Below are positions 1 through 6,115 of a stretch of 6,120 nt of DNA, piece after piece; positions within the stretch are counted from its first letter, which is position 1; each line of letters begins with the position of its first letter. Made by a program: the position numbers and the translations under genes. The stretch is from Firmicutes bacterium CAG:475 (lineage in GTDB: Bacteria > Bacillota > Clostridia > Christensenellales > CAG-917), in NCBI GenBank assembly GCA_000434435.1, contig FR895565.1:1-6120 (forward strand), written 5' to 3'. The notes beneath the pieces are model-generated. The model was given only the letters and a program-made list of their open reading frames with translations. It ran no database searches and had not been told where the DNA came from.

Positions 1-58
1 AACGGCGGTTGGGGAAACACGTGAGGAAGGGGGAAATTGCATTTAGAGTTTCAAACAC

Positions 59-106
59 GCACGCTTTGCGTGCATATCACAGCGTTGAACATGCGTTCAA
101 CGTGCT
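59..106. repeat. Pair of palindromic repeat units covering the dnaE stop codon
   Basis: The first unit is GCACGC-TTT-GCGTGC (59-73), a perfect 6-bp stem followed by ATATCAC (74-80). The second is CGTTGAAC-ATGC-GTTCAACG (83-102), a perfect 8-bp stem with a 4-nt loop, followed by ACATACT, a looser linker. The dnaE stop codon (97-99) sits in the right arm of the second unit. The first unit with its linker (59-80) matches 3788-3809 at 20 of 22 positions, which shows that this is a dispersed family. There is no U-tract after either hairpin in the dnaE direction, so it is not a canonical terminator. Confidence 0.8.
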
Positions 107-3100
107 ACATACTTCACCCTGCTCGCTCCCAACACGTCCTCCAATCTGGACAACAAGTCGGGACAGATTTCCACGTGTTGCGAAAATTCCATAAGTTTTG
201 ACACGCCGTTTTGTTTGACTTGCGCTTGGCAAGGAGTGTTGCCGGGGTGCATTGCCAAAACGTCGGCAACCATATCTTTTTCGACGTTGCTGAACACAAG
301 CACGTAAAGTATGCCGTTGTTTTTTGTTTGAGCAGGTGCGGATTGAGCCGCTTCGGCTTTTGCATTTTGCCATAGCTCCACCTTCTCGACGGATACTTTC
401 GCTTCACTTTCGTCGCGCAAATCGATTTTGCCCACCACTTTGAGCGGAGCGTCTGCAAGGAGCAATTCTCCGTACTTTTCAAATGCGCGCGGATACATAG
501 AAAACGCAATCGAACCCGAACGGTCTTCAAGTCTGCCCACCGCGAATTTTTGTTGTTTGGACGTCACTTTTTTCTCAAAAGAGGACACAATACAACCAAA
601 CTTGACTTGCTTGTTTTCAAGGTTTTTGTCGACAACCATTCCGACGTTTCCGTCCTCGTCGGCTTCCTCGACATACAGCATGCTCGTGTCGAAATCGAAC
701 TCGTGCCTGTCGTCGTTGTAATCGTCCAAGGGGTGTCCCGAAAGGTACATGCCAAGCACTTCTTTTTCGTATTTGAGGATGTCCGCTTTGGGATATTCCT
801 CAGTTTCGGTATATTTGATTTCCTCGTCCTCGATAAGCTCGTCAAACAATGACAATTGCCCCGAAAGTTTGTTCTTTTTGTCCGCCAAAACGGTGTCCAT
901 AATGCGCTCGTAAGACGCCATGAGCGTCGCTCTGGTCTTGCCAAAACAGTCGAGCGCGCCGCCTTTTATAAGGCTTTCGATCATGCGTTTGTTCACCTGC
1001 CCCGCACAACGATCGAGGAAGTCGCGGATGTCTTTGAACGGGCCGTTTTGTTTGCGCTCGCCCAGCACGTATTCCATAGCCTGCTCGCCGACGTTCTTGA
1101 TGCCCATAAGCCCGTAACGCACGTTTTCGCCTTCAATCGAAAAGTTCTTTTGCGAGCGGTTTATATCCGGCGAAAGCGTCTTGACGCCAACTCTACGCAG
1201 ATAGTTCATGTAGTGTTTCACTTCGTCGGCATTGGTGATACGGTTGTTGACGACAGCCACGATAAAGTGCGTGGGATAATAGCACTTCAGATAAGCCGTC
1301 TGATAGGTCAAAAACGTATATGCCGCCGCATGCGACTTGTTGAAAGCGTAGCTTGCAAATTTCAAAATTTGGTCAAAGAGGTGGTTTGCAATCTCTTCGC
1401 TCACGCCGTTTGCAACCGCGCCGGGAACGTACTTGCCCGTCTTGTCGCCGTCAAGTTTGCCGCCGTGCAGGAAGATGTCGCGCTGTTGCTCCAAAACCGA
1501 AAGTTTTTTCTTTGCGATAGCACGCCTCATGATGTCCGCGCCGCCGAAACTGAATCCCGCAATCTTTTGCGCGATTTGCATAACCTGCTCCTGATACACG
1601 ATACAACCGTAGGTGTTTTCAAGGATTTCTTTGAGAAGCGGATGCGCGTACTGCACGTTTTCGGGATGGCGTTTGCCCTCCAAAAACAAGTCGATAAACT
1701 GCATCGGGCCGGGACGATACATGGATATACCTGCAACCACGTCTTCAAGGTTGTCCGGTTGAAGTTGCGCCATAAACTTTTTCATGCCGCCGCTTTCAAG
1801 CTGGAACACCGCCTCGCAGTCGCCCGACGCAATGAGTTCGTACACCTTGTGGTCTTCGTATCCGAGCTTGTGGAAGTCAAGCTCTATCCCCTTGTCCTCT
1901 TTGATGAGTTTCAAAGCCTCGTCGATGTCGGTGAGGGTTTTAAGTCCCAAAAAGTCCATTTTGAGAAGTCCCAACTCTTCGACGATAACCTTGTCGAATT
2001 GCGTCGTTACGATAGGACCGTTTCTCGACAGCGCACAGTGTTCGACGATAGGATCTGCGCAAATAACCACGCCTGCCGCGTGCATTGAGGTCTGCCTCGG
2101 CATGCCTTCGAGCTTCATTGCAACATCTATAACGTTCTTTGCCGTCGGGTTGTTGTCGTATATTTTCTTAAAGTCCTCACTGTAAAATTCGCTGCCTTCG
2201 GTGAGCACCTGCGGAAGAAGCGGTTTGCCCATCGCAGGGATTTCTTTAACCCAGTTTGCCGCCTCGTTGTAAGGCACGTCCAAAACGCGCGCAACGTCCT
2301 TGACGACAGCCTTTGCGGTCATAGTCGAATACGCGATAATTTGCGAAACGTTGTCTTTACCGTACTTTTTGATGCAATAATCTATGACTTCCTGTCGTCT
2401 GACAAAGCAGAAGTCCACGTCAAAGTCGGGCATCGACACACGTTCTTCACTCAAAAATCTTTCAAAAAGGAGTTGATATTTGAGGGGGTCGATGTCGGTG
2501 ATGCCTATGCCGTACGCCACGATCGAACCGCAGCCGCTGCCTCTGCCGGGGCCTACCGGGATACCCATTTGCTGCGCCGCGTGCACATAGTCCCACACGA
2601 TAAGGAAGTAGCCGTCGAATCCGCACTTGTGGATGACGCCCAGCTCGTATTCCAAACGTTTTGTGATTTCGTCGTTTATGTAGCCGTATTTTCTCTTTAC
2701 GCCCTCGTAGGCAAGGTCGCGCAAATATTGAGCTTCGTCGCGATCCCCCATCTCTTCGTTGGTGTATTTAGGGATGATGGACGCATGCTTTGTGATAAAA
2801 TAGTCGCCGTCAACCTTGTCGGCAATCTCTCTCGTCGTCGCAATCGCTTCGGGACACCAGCTGAAAAGTTCCGCCATTTCGTCCCCCGATTTGAGATAGA
2901 ACTCGTCGGTGTCGAATCTTGCGCCGTTTATCTCGCTCTTTTTGCAACCGAGAGTGATGCACATCATCGTGTCCTGAATGTCGGCGTCCTCTTTTTCGAT
3001 GTAGTGCACGTCGTTTGTGGCAACCACTTTTACGCCGATTTCCCTTGCGATTTGGCAAAGCGGATTCATAACGATTTTATCTTCGGGAAGATGATGGTCT

Positions 3101-3672
3101 TGAAGCTCGATATAAAAATCGCCCGGCTCGAAAATATCTCTCATTTCGATTGCCGCCGCCTTCGCCTCTTCGTATTTGCCTTGCAAAAGAAGATGTGGCA
3201 CTTTGCCGGCAAGGCACGCCGACAAACATATAAGCCCTTCGCTATGCTCTCTTATATGCTGCAAATCGATACGCGGTTTCATATAAAAACCGTCCACAAA
3301 AGCAAGTGAGGACAGCTTCATAAGATTTTTGTAACCGGTCATGTTTTTGGCGAGCAAAATGAGGTGGTAGCGTTGTTTCAAAACGTCCGCCGTCTTTGCG
3401 TACATATCGTCGGCAACGTAAAACTCTTGCCCGATAATCGGCTTGATTCCGTCCGCTCTCAACACGGATACGAAAGTGTGCGCGCCGTACATGTTGCCGT
3501 GGTCGGTGATTGCGACGGCGTCCATACCCCTTGCCTTCAACGCCTCGCAAAGCGGATGCGTTTTTATGGTCTTTTTGGGGTCGTTGGGATCGGGCGCAAC
3601 TTGCAAAAGTCGCACCGCACCGTCAAGCAAACTGTATTCCGTGTGTAAATGAAGATGTACGAAATCTGTCAT
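97..3672 (-). CDS. dnaE: DNA polymerase III subunit alpha (DnaE)
   Basis: This 1191-residue protein is a C-family replicative DNA polymerase, which extends primers as part of the cytoplasmic replisome. An N-terminal PHP domain (about 3-225) carries HLHLHTEYS (6-14), TDHGNMYG (56-63), GQEFYV (81-86) and TNDVHY (219-224). Its metal-site residues look intact, unlike the degenerate E. coli domain. The polymerase core has GPGRGSGCGS (374-383), PDFDVDF (415-421) with probable catalytic D416 and D418, and KMDFLGL (571-577) with D573. These match D401, D403 and D555 of E. coli. A helix-hairpin-helix region lies near 850-910, a clamp-binding motif QLSLF at 939-943, an OB fold near 1022-1100, and a small C-terminal domain follows. 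There is no embedded exonuclease, so it is not PolC. Many Bacillota also carry polC, and then DnaE mainly extends primers; that cannot be judged here. The length is normal. The ATG start has AAGGA five bases upstream. The TGA stop lies inside a palindromic repeat arm. Confidence 0.98.
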   Translation of the reverse strand: MTDFVHLHLHTEYSLLDGAVRLLQVAPDPNDPKKTIKTHPLCEALKARGMDAVAITDHGNMYGAHTFVSVLRADGIKPIIGQEFYVADDMYAKTADVLKQRYHLILLAKNMTGYKNLMKLSSLAFVDGFYMKPRIDLQHIREHSEGLICLSACLAGKVPHLLLQGKYEEAKAAAIEMRDIFEPGDFYIELQDHHLPEDKIVMNPLCQIAREIGVKVVATNDVHYIEKEDADIQDTMMCITLGCKKSEINGARFDTDEFYLKSGDEMAELFSWCPEAIATTREIADKVDGDYFITKHASIIPKYTNEEMGDRDEAQYLRDLAYEGVKRKYGYINDEITKRLEYELGVIHKCGFDGYFLIVWDYVHAAQQMGIPVGPGRGSGCGSIVAYGIGITDIDPLKYQLLFERFLSEERVSMPDFDVDFCFVRRQEVIDYCIKKYGKDNVSQIIAYSTMTAKAVVKDVARVLDVPYNEAANWVKEIPAMGKPLLPQVLTEGSEFYSEDFKKIYDNNPTAKNVIDVAMKLEGMPRQTSMHAAGVVICADPIVEHCALSRNGPIVTTQFDKVIVEELGLLKMDFLGLKTLTDIDEALKLIKEDKGIELDFHKLGYEDHKVYELIASGDCEAVFQLESGGMKKFMAQLQPDNLEDVVAGISMYRPGPMQFIDLFLEGKRHPENVQYAHPLLKEILENTYGCIVYQEQVMQIAQKIAGFSFGGADIMRRAIAKKKLSVLEQQRDIFLHGGKLDGDKTGKYVPGAVANGVSEEIANHLFDQILKFASYAFNKSHAAAYTFLTYQTAYLKCYYPTHFIVAVVNNRITNADEVKHYMNYLRRVGVKTLSPDINRSQKNFSIEGENVRYGLMGIKNVGEQAMEYVLGERKQNGPFKDIRDFLDRCAGQVNKRMIESLIKGGALDCFGKTRATLMASYERIMDTVLADKKNKLSGQLSLFDELIEDEEIKYTETEEYPKADILKYEKEVLGMYLSGHPLDDYNDDRHEFDFDTSMLYVEEADEDGNVGMVVDKNLENKQVKFGCIVSSFEKKVTSKQQKFAVGRLEDRSGSIAFSMYPRAFEKYGELLLADAPLKVVGKIDLRDESEAKVSVEKVELWQNAKAEAAQSAPAQTKNNGILYVLVFSNVEKDMVADVLAMHPGNTPCQAQVKQNGVSKLMEFSQHVEICPDLLSRLEDVLGASRVKYVAR

Positions 3673-3677
3673 ATCTG

Positions 3678-3682
3678 TCCTT
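3678..3682 (-). promoter_or_regulatory. Ribosome binding site of dnaE
   Basis: On the minus strand AAGGA is followed by the five bases CAGAT and then ATG. This is ideal Shine-Dalgarno spacing and supports the ATG at 3672, which is also where the family's usual N-terminus (FVHLHxHTEYS) begins. A TATAGA hexamer lies about 25 nt farther upstream (3708-3713) and could be a -10 box. I find no acceptable -35 at 16-18 nt from it, so I do not call a dnaE promoter. Confidence 0.75.
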
Positions 3683-3743
3683 GGTTTATGGTTATTTTTG
3701 TTCTTTATCTATACGTGTGAATTGATTTGTGTTTATCCGCAAC

Positions 3744-3869
3744 CGCAACGCAGTTGCGACATCACTGCACCGTAGGTACAATATCATGCACGCTCTGCGC
3801 GCATATCACCGTCCGTAAGGCAATATCACTGCAACGAAGTTGTGCTTGCGCACCGAGTGCGCTCATCAA
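3744..3869. repeat. Array of six short hairpin units with ATATCAC-like linkers
   Basis: The units are: CGCAAC-GCA-GTTGCG (3744-3758, perfect) then ACATCAC; TGCACC-GTA-GGTACA (3766-3780, one mismatch) then ATATCAT; GCACGC-TCT-GCGCGC (3788-3802, one mismatch) then ATATCAC; a degenerate unit (3810-3822) then ATATCAC; TGCAAC-GAA-GTTGTG (3830-3844) with almost no linker; and GCGCAC-CGA-GTGCGC (3848-3862, perfect) then TCATCAA. Linkers recur at 22, 22, 20 and 40 nt. Arms differ between units while pairing is mostly kept. That suggests selection or a copying mechanism acting on the hairpin. All linkers point the same way as the one at 74-80. Confidence 0.8.
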
Positions 3870-3927
3870 GCAGCTAATTTGGCAAAATAGTGGCAGGAAT
3901 TTTTATCTCTGCTTAACGATTTATTAC

Positions 3928-3954
3928 GGCACACAAAGTGTGCCCACCAAGCAA
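3928..3954. repeat. Isolated 7-bp hairpin unit with a CACCAAGCA tail
   Basis: GGCACAC-AAA-GTGTGCC (3928-3944) is a perfect 7-bp stem with a 3-nt loop. It is followed by CACCAAGCA, which matches the CATCAAGCA after the last array unit (3864-3872) at 8 of 9 positions. These two therefore look like a sub-type of the same hairpin family with a different tail. Confidence 0.65.
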
Positions 3955-3987
3955 GCACTCGCTCGGAATTGCGGCTTGAGTTTTTGT

Positions 3988-4013
3988 CCCTCTTATTTTG
4001 AGAGAGAAGAGGG
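3988..4013. repeat. Inverted repeat CCCTCTT/AAGAGGG
   Basis: A perfect 7-bp stem, CCCTCTT (3988-3994) and AAGAGGG (4007-4013), encloses a 12-nt purine-rich loop. It lies downstream of whiA. No T-run follows the stem on either strand in the direction that would make a Rho-independent terminator; the T-run on the + strand precedes the stem. It may still protect the 3' end of the RNA. Confidence 0.55.
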
Positions 4014-4029
4014 CTTGCGCGGTTAGTGA

Positions 4030-4063
4030 TTGCGAAAACAAATGCGGTGTTTGTCAATCGCAA
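4030..4063. repeat. Interrupted inverted repeat downstream of whiA
   Basis: An outer 6-bp stem, TTGCGA (4030-4035) and TCGCAA (4058-4063), and an inner 5-bp stem, ACAAA (4038-4042) and TTTGT (4050-4054), are separated by a small asymmetric internal loop and capped by 7 nt. It is the first large hairpin after the whiA 3' repeat and could mark the operon's RNA end, but no U-tract follows it. Confidence 0.5.
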
Positions 4064-4086
4064 AAGATGTTTTCGTTTCTATTTAG

Positions 4087-4121
4087 GAGATTCCCACGTC
4101 GTTTCACTCCTCGGAATGACA
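4087..4121. repeat. Dispersed TGTCATTCC...GGAATCTC repeat forming the whiA 3' end
   Basis: On the minus strand the element opens with TGTCATTCCGAGGAG and closes with GTGGGAATCTC. The ends are complementary (GGAAT 4113-4117 with ATTCC 4090-4094) around a GC-richer middle. From memory, TGTCATTC..GAG...GAATCTC palindromes occur in many copies in numerous uncultured bacterial genomes; I could not search for them here. Read in frame, the first 18 bases encode the last five whiA residues CHSEE and its TGA stop (4104-4106). The gene therefore terminates inside the repeat. Confidence 0.65.
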
Positions 4122-5117
4122 CTCTGGGGCGATTGCCTTCACCGCAATGCCGTTTGAGCAATTGAGTTGCGCAAGTTCGACGATTTTTCTGAGCCTGTGA
4201 TTCAAGCAGCTTTTGCTTACGCCGAGTATCTCGGCAAGTTCGTTCAAAGACGCTTCGGGATGCTCCGCTCTTGCGTTCGCCGTTTCTTTGAGTTGTACGG
4301 GCAACGTGTCGAATATATCCTTGTTTTTAAGCTCGCCGATTGCAAGCAAGTGCTTGCTTGCCGCGGTAAACGTCTTGTCAAGGTTTGCCGTTTCGCAAAT
4401 TATCACGCGGTTTAAGCTGTTTGCGGTTTCGCGCTCGTCGATGATGGATTGCAGTTTCAGCACGCAATCGGAAAGTCCCAGCACGGCAAGAACCTTGACG
4501 ATTTCGTCCTTGTCCTTGACGTAAACGAGCTTATGCTCTCCTCTCTCGCTCATACGGGTGTTGATGCGCAAATCGCTCAAAAGCTCCATAACGTCGTCGG
4601 CAAAGAGGTCGTCATCCAGTTGCAACTCGAAATGGTAGCCGTCTCTCTTTTCGCTTTGCTCGGACGTGGAGGGAACGTACACGCTTCCGCAACCCAAAAA
4701 CAAGCCTTTGAAATATGCGACTTTGCATCCGAGCGTGGCGACCACGTCTTGCGGAATCCCCTCCACAAAACTCAAATATTCGTCAACGTTGATTTGCATA
4801 AGTCCGAAATCTTCGAGCGCTTGCTTTGAAAAACCGCTCGGCACTTGCACCGAACACGCCTCTGCGCCCGTTTTGGTCTTGTCAAGCGACAGCTCGAAAT
4901 CGGCGGGATAAAGAGTTTTCAAAAGCTCGACGACCTTCAAGCCCTCGTCGTAGTCGGCAAGCCAAAAGCAGAGATTGTATCTCTTTTTTGCAATCTCGAT
5001 ACTGCCGCACGTCTTTGCGAGCGCGCTTAAAAAAGCAATGATTTCGTTGCGTTTTTGCGGCAATACTCCGAGCAATTCGCTTCTTGCGCTGTCCTTAAAA
5101 CTCGTTTGCATTTTCAA
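4104..5117 (-). CDS. whiA: DNA-binding protein WhiA
   Basis: WhiA is a Gram-positive DNA-binding protein, linked to sporulation control in Streptomyces and to cell division and chromosome segregation in Bacillus. The 337-residue product has an N-terminal region (1-100) and a degenerate LAGLIDADG homing-endonuclease-like domain with AYFKGLFLGCGSVYVPS (134-150) and YHFEL (161-165). NRVIICETANLDKTFTAASK (236-255) is a family signature. The C-terminal helix-turn-helix (about 288-316) contains LNELAEILGVSKSCLNHRLR. The WhiA fold is known to have lost nuclease activity and to act through DNA binding. The reading frame overlaps the end of the PHP gene. The start is ambiguous: TTG at 5117 has AAGGA five bases upstream, while ATG at 5111 has GGA six bases upstream and gives 335 residues. 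The last five residues, CHSEE, and the stop are encoded by a dispersed repeat and are not family sequence. rapZ and yvcK, frequent neighbours of whiA, are absent here. Confidence 0.97.
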   Translation of the reverse strand: MKMQTSFKDSARSELLGVLPQKRNEIIAFLSALAKTCGSIEIAKKRYNLCFWLADYDEGLKVVELLKTLYPADFELSLDKTKTGAEACSVQVPSGFSKQALEDFGLMQINVDEYLSFVEGIPQDVVATLGCKVAYFKGLFLGCGSVYVPSTSEQSEKRDGYHFELQLDDDLFADDVMELLSDLRINTRMSERGEHKLVYVKDKDEIVKVLAVLGLSDCVLKLQSIIDERETANSLNRVIICETANLDKTFTAASKHLLAIGELKNKDIFDTLPVQLKETANARAEHPEASLNELAEILGVSKSCLNHRLRKIVELAQLNCSNGIAVKAIAPECHSEE

Positions 5118-5874
5118 TCCAATCCTTTTTGTCTTTAAACGTCGGCTTTTTGCCGTCTATGCCGAACACTCGGTCCCTAGGCACGTCGTATTTTGCGATA
5201 AAATCTTCGATTTTGCTCGTTTTGCCGAGCTTTTTCGTGTCGTGCGCATCCGTGCCGACAACAAAATTTACACCGCTGTCAATCATATCCTTTGCATACC
5301 TTTCAAGCGCGTCGAGATGCTTTTCGTTGAGTTCGACGTAAACGCCCCTCTCTTGCGCTTTTTCGCACACCGTCTTTACGTCTACGAGCGCGCGATGGTT
5401 GAGGTGCGCAATCACGTCCACGGGAAACTTGTCCATGGCAAGAAGATACGCTCTCGTGTTTTTGTCAATCAGACTTTCGCGCTTTTTTTGCGAGCAAAAC
5501 CCGTTTTCAAACAACCATTTGCGATCGTATCCTCCGCGCTTTTCTCCGCAAAAACCGATGTATCTGTGAAAGCCGACAATCAAAACGTCCGCGTCTTTTA
5601 TCACTTCGCAAGGAGCGTCTATGTCGCCTTTTTCGTTGACCAGGTTCGCCTCTATGCCGTGCAAAACGTTGACTTTCGATTTCAAGTTTGCGATTTGGCG
5701 TTTTTGTTTTTGCCACTTGCGCAACGTCATATGAAAAATCGTACTGGCAAATCCGTGGTCGGTCACCGCAATTTCACCAAGCCCCAGCTCGTCCGCTTTT
5801 TTTGCGTGAGCAAAAATCGAACACCGTCCGTCGCTTGCAAAAGTGTGTGTGTGATAGTCGCCGTAAATCTTCAT
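5095..5874 (-). CDS. PHP-domain metal-dependent phosphoesterase (histidinol-phosphatase/YcdX-like)
   Basis: This is a 259-residue stand-alone PHP-fold protein, a predicted soluble trinuclear-metal phosphatase or phosphoesterase. The ligand motifs appear in the expected order: DYHTHTFASDG (H8, H10, D15), VTDHG (D39, H40), GIEANL (E75), VGFHR (H103), VIAHLNH (H157) and VGTDAHD (D209, H211). Nothing essential seems missing, so it is probably active. The substrate is unknown. Histidinol phosphate is a frequent automatic label for this family, but no histidine-biosynthesis gene is in view. I chose the ATG at 5874 because AAGGCGG stands just upstream and the protein then begins MKIYGDYHTHT, as relatives do. 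A longer frame from 5895 adds MCARRRF but starts inside a leader hairpin. It has its own strong promoter (5937-5965) and overlaps whiA by 17-23 nt. As I recall, PHP genes of this kind occur near whiA, rapZ and murB in Clostridia. No signal peptide or membrane segment is visible. Confidence 0.93.
   Translation of the reverse strand: MKIYGDYHTHTFASDGRCSIFAHAKKADELGLGEIAVTDHGFASTIFHMTLRKWQKQKRQIANLKSKVNVLHGIEANLVNEKGDIDAPCEVIKDADVLIVGFHRYIGFCGEKRGGYDRKWLFENGFCSQKKRESLIDKNTRAYLLAMDKFPVDVIAHLNHRALVDVKTVCEKAQERGVYVELNEKHLDALERYAKDMIDSGVNFVVGTDAHDTKKLGKTSKIEDFIAKYDVPRDRVFGIDGKKPTFKDKKDWIENANEF
5118..5127 (-). promoter_or_regulatory. Ribosome binding site region of whiA, within the PHP gene
   Basis: The minus strand reads AAGGATTGGA directly before TTG AAA ATG. 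AAGGA (5123-5127) is five bases from the TTG at 5117, and the downstream GGA (5118-5120) is six bases from the ATG at 5111. Either codon could therefore be served. The site lies inside the coding sequence of the upstream PHP gene, which ends at 5095, so ribosomes finishing that gene could re-initiate on whiA. Coupling is inference. Confidence 0.7.
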
Positions 5875-5877
5875 AAA

Positions 5878-5884
5878 CCGCCTT
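5878..5884 (-). promoter_or_regulatory. Ribosome binding site deciding the PHP gene start
   Basis: AAGGCGG on the minus strand differs from AAGGAGG at one base. It ends three bases before the ATG at 5874, with its AAGG core seven bases or less from that codon. The upstream alternative ATG at 5895 is preceded by hairpin sequence with no purine-rich site. This favours the 259-residue product. Confidence 0.7.
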
Positions 5885-5886
5885 CG

Positions 5887-5925
5887 TGCGCACATACTGC
5901 GTATGCGTAAACGCGTACATGCGCA
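5887..5925 (-). repeat. Palindrome forming the leader hairpin of the PHP-whiA mRNA
   Basis: In the minus-strand RNA, positions 5925-5915 pair with 5897-5887 over 11 bp: nine Watson-Crick pairs and two G-U pairs, which are mismatches in the + strand DNA. A competing local stem of 7 bp with a 3-nt loop (5891-5907) uses the same 3' arm. The structure fills most of the predicted leader and ends 3 nt before the ribosome binding site. It resembles the short-loop hairpin units elsewhere in the window, so it may be a repeat insertion, a translational control element, or both. Confidence 0.6.
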
Positions 5926-5936
5926 AACTTAATAGC

Positions 5937-5965
5937 ATTATAATATAATAACTTTTTTTTATCAA
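5937..5965 (-). promoter_or_regulatory. Sigma-A-type promoter of the PHP-whiA operon
   Basis: On the minus strand TTGATA (5960-5965, one mismatch to TTGACA) is separated by exactly 17 nt (5943-5959, beginning with an A-run) from a perfect TATAAT (5937-5942). The DNA upstream of the -35 box is also AT-rich and could act as an UP element. Transcription would begin near 5930, giving a leader of about 56 nt before the ATG at 5874. It is the only near-consensus promoter I find for these genes. Confidence 0.85.
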
Positions 5966-6019
5966 TAGATTTACAAAAACAATTTTCTCATTAACCTTAT
6001 GTGTTTATTCGAAGTGCGA

Positions 6020-6115
6020 GCCGCAAGGCGGCGAGAAAAGCGAGCGTCGAAGCACGATGGTTAGTACGAGAATGCGTGGCATTCTATTGCGTAGCCGCCA
6101 CGCAGGCGAAGTGGC
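6020..6115. repeat. Cluster of three short palindromes at the right edge
   Basis: Three hairpins are visible: GCCGC-AAG-GCGGC (6020-6032), AGAATGC-GTG-GCATTCT (6069-6085, perfect 7 bp) and GCCAC...GTGGC (6097-6115, 9-nt loop). The first two share the 3-nt-loop design of the other arrays, but the ATATCAC linker is absent. The last is followed by ATAAT at the window end, so the cluster probably continues. The 120 nt from 6001 are free of stop codons in frame 1 of the + strand, but I do not consider this a gene. Confidence 0.55.

Larger units (their letters stand above)
3673..4103. other. 431-nt gene-free gap between whiA and dnaE, filled with palindromes
   Basis: No believable coding sequence lies here. 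A frame from TTG at 3727 to 4026 on the + strand stays open only because it crosses the repeats; it has no ribosome binding site and its translation resembles no protein I know. Apart from the hairpins listed separately, the gap holds the dnaE ribosome binding site and a lone TATAGA hexamer (3708-3713) as a weak promoter candidate. Its size argues that dnaE is not simply a tightly linked third gene of the PHP-whiA operon. Confidence 0.7.

Noticed and set aside
1..58. Start of a downstream gene such as pfkA, a common dnaE neighbour in Clostridia
   Set aside because: No start codon with a ribosome binding site or recognisable protein sequence is present in the few bases available.
856..2088. 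410-codon open frame on the + strand opposite dnaE
   Set aside because: It is antisense to the polymerase core, whose motifs are intact. The translation has no recognisable domain and no ribosome binding site supports it.
2341..3309. 322-codon open frame on the + strand opposite dnaE
   Set aside because: Again antisense to well-conserved dnaE sequence; it is an effect of codon bias on the other strand.
3708..3742. dnaE promoter from TATAGA and TTGCGG
   Set aside because: The spacing between the two hexamers is 23 nt, outside the workable range, and no better -35 is found at 16-18 nt.
3744..3869. CRISPR array
   Set aside because: The periodicity of about 20-22 nt is too short, the conserved part is only a 7-nt linker, and the variable parts are themselves palindromes instead of unique spacers. 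No cas gene is present.
3727..4026. 99-codon frame in the whiA-dnaE gap
   Set aside because: TTG start without a ribosome binding site; the frame runs through the hairpin repeats, and its composition follows the repeats rather than a protein.
3988..4063. Rho-independent terminators for whiA
   Set aside because: Both hairpins in this stretch lack a following T-run on the minus strand, so I list them as inverted repeats only.
4975..5910. 311-codon open frame on the + strand opposite the PHP gene and whiA
   Set aside because: It covers the PHP metal-binding motifs in antisense and has no family resemblance.
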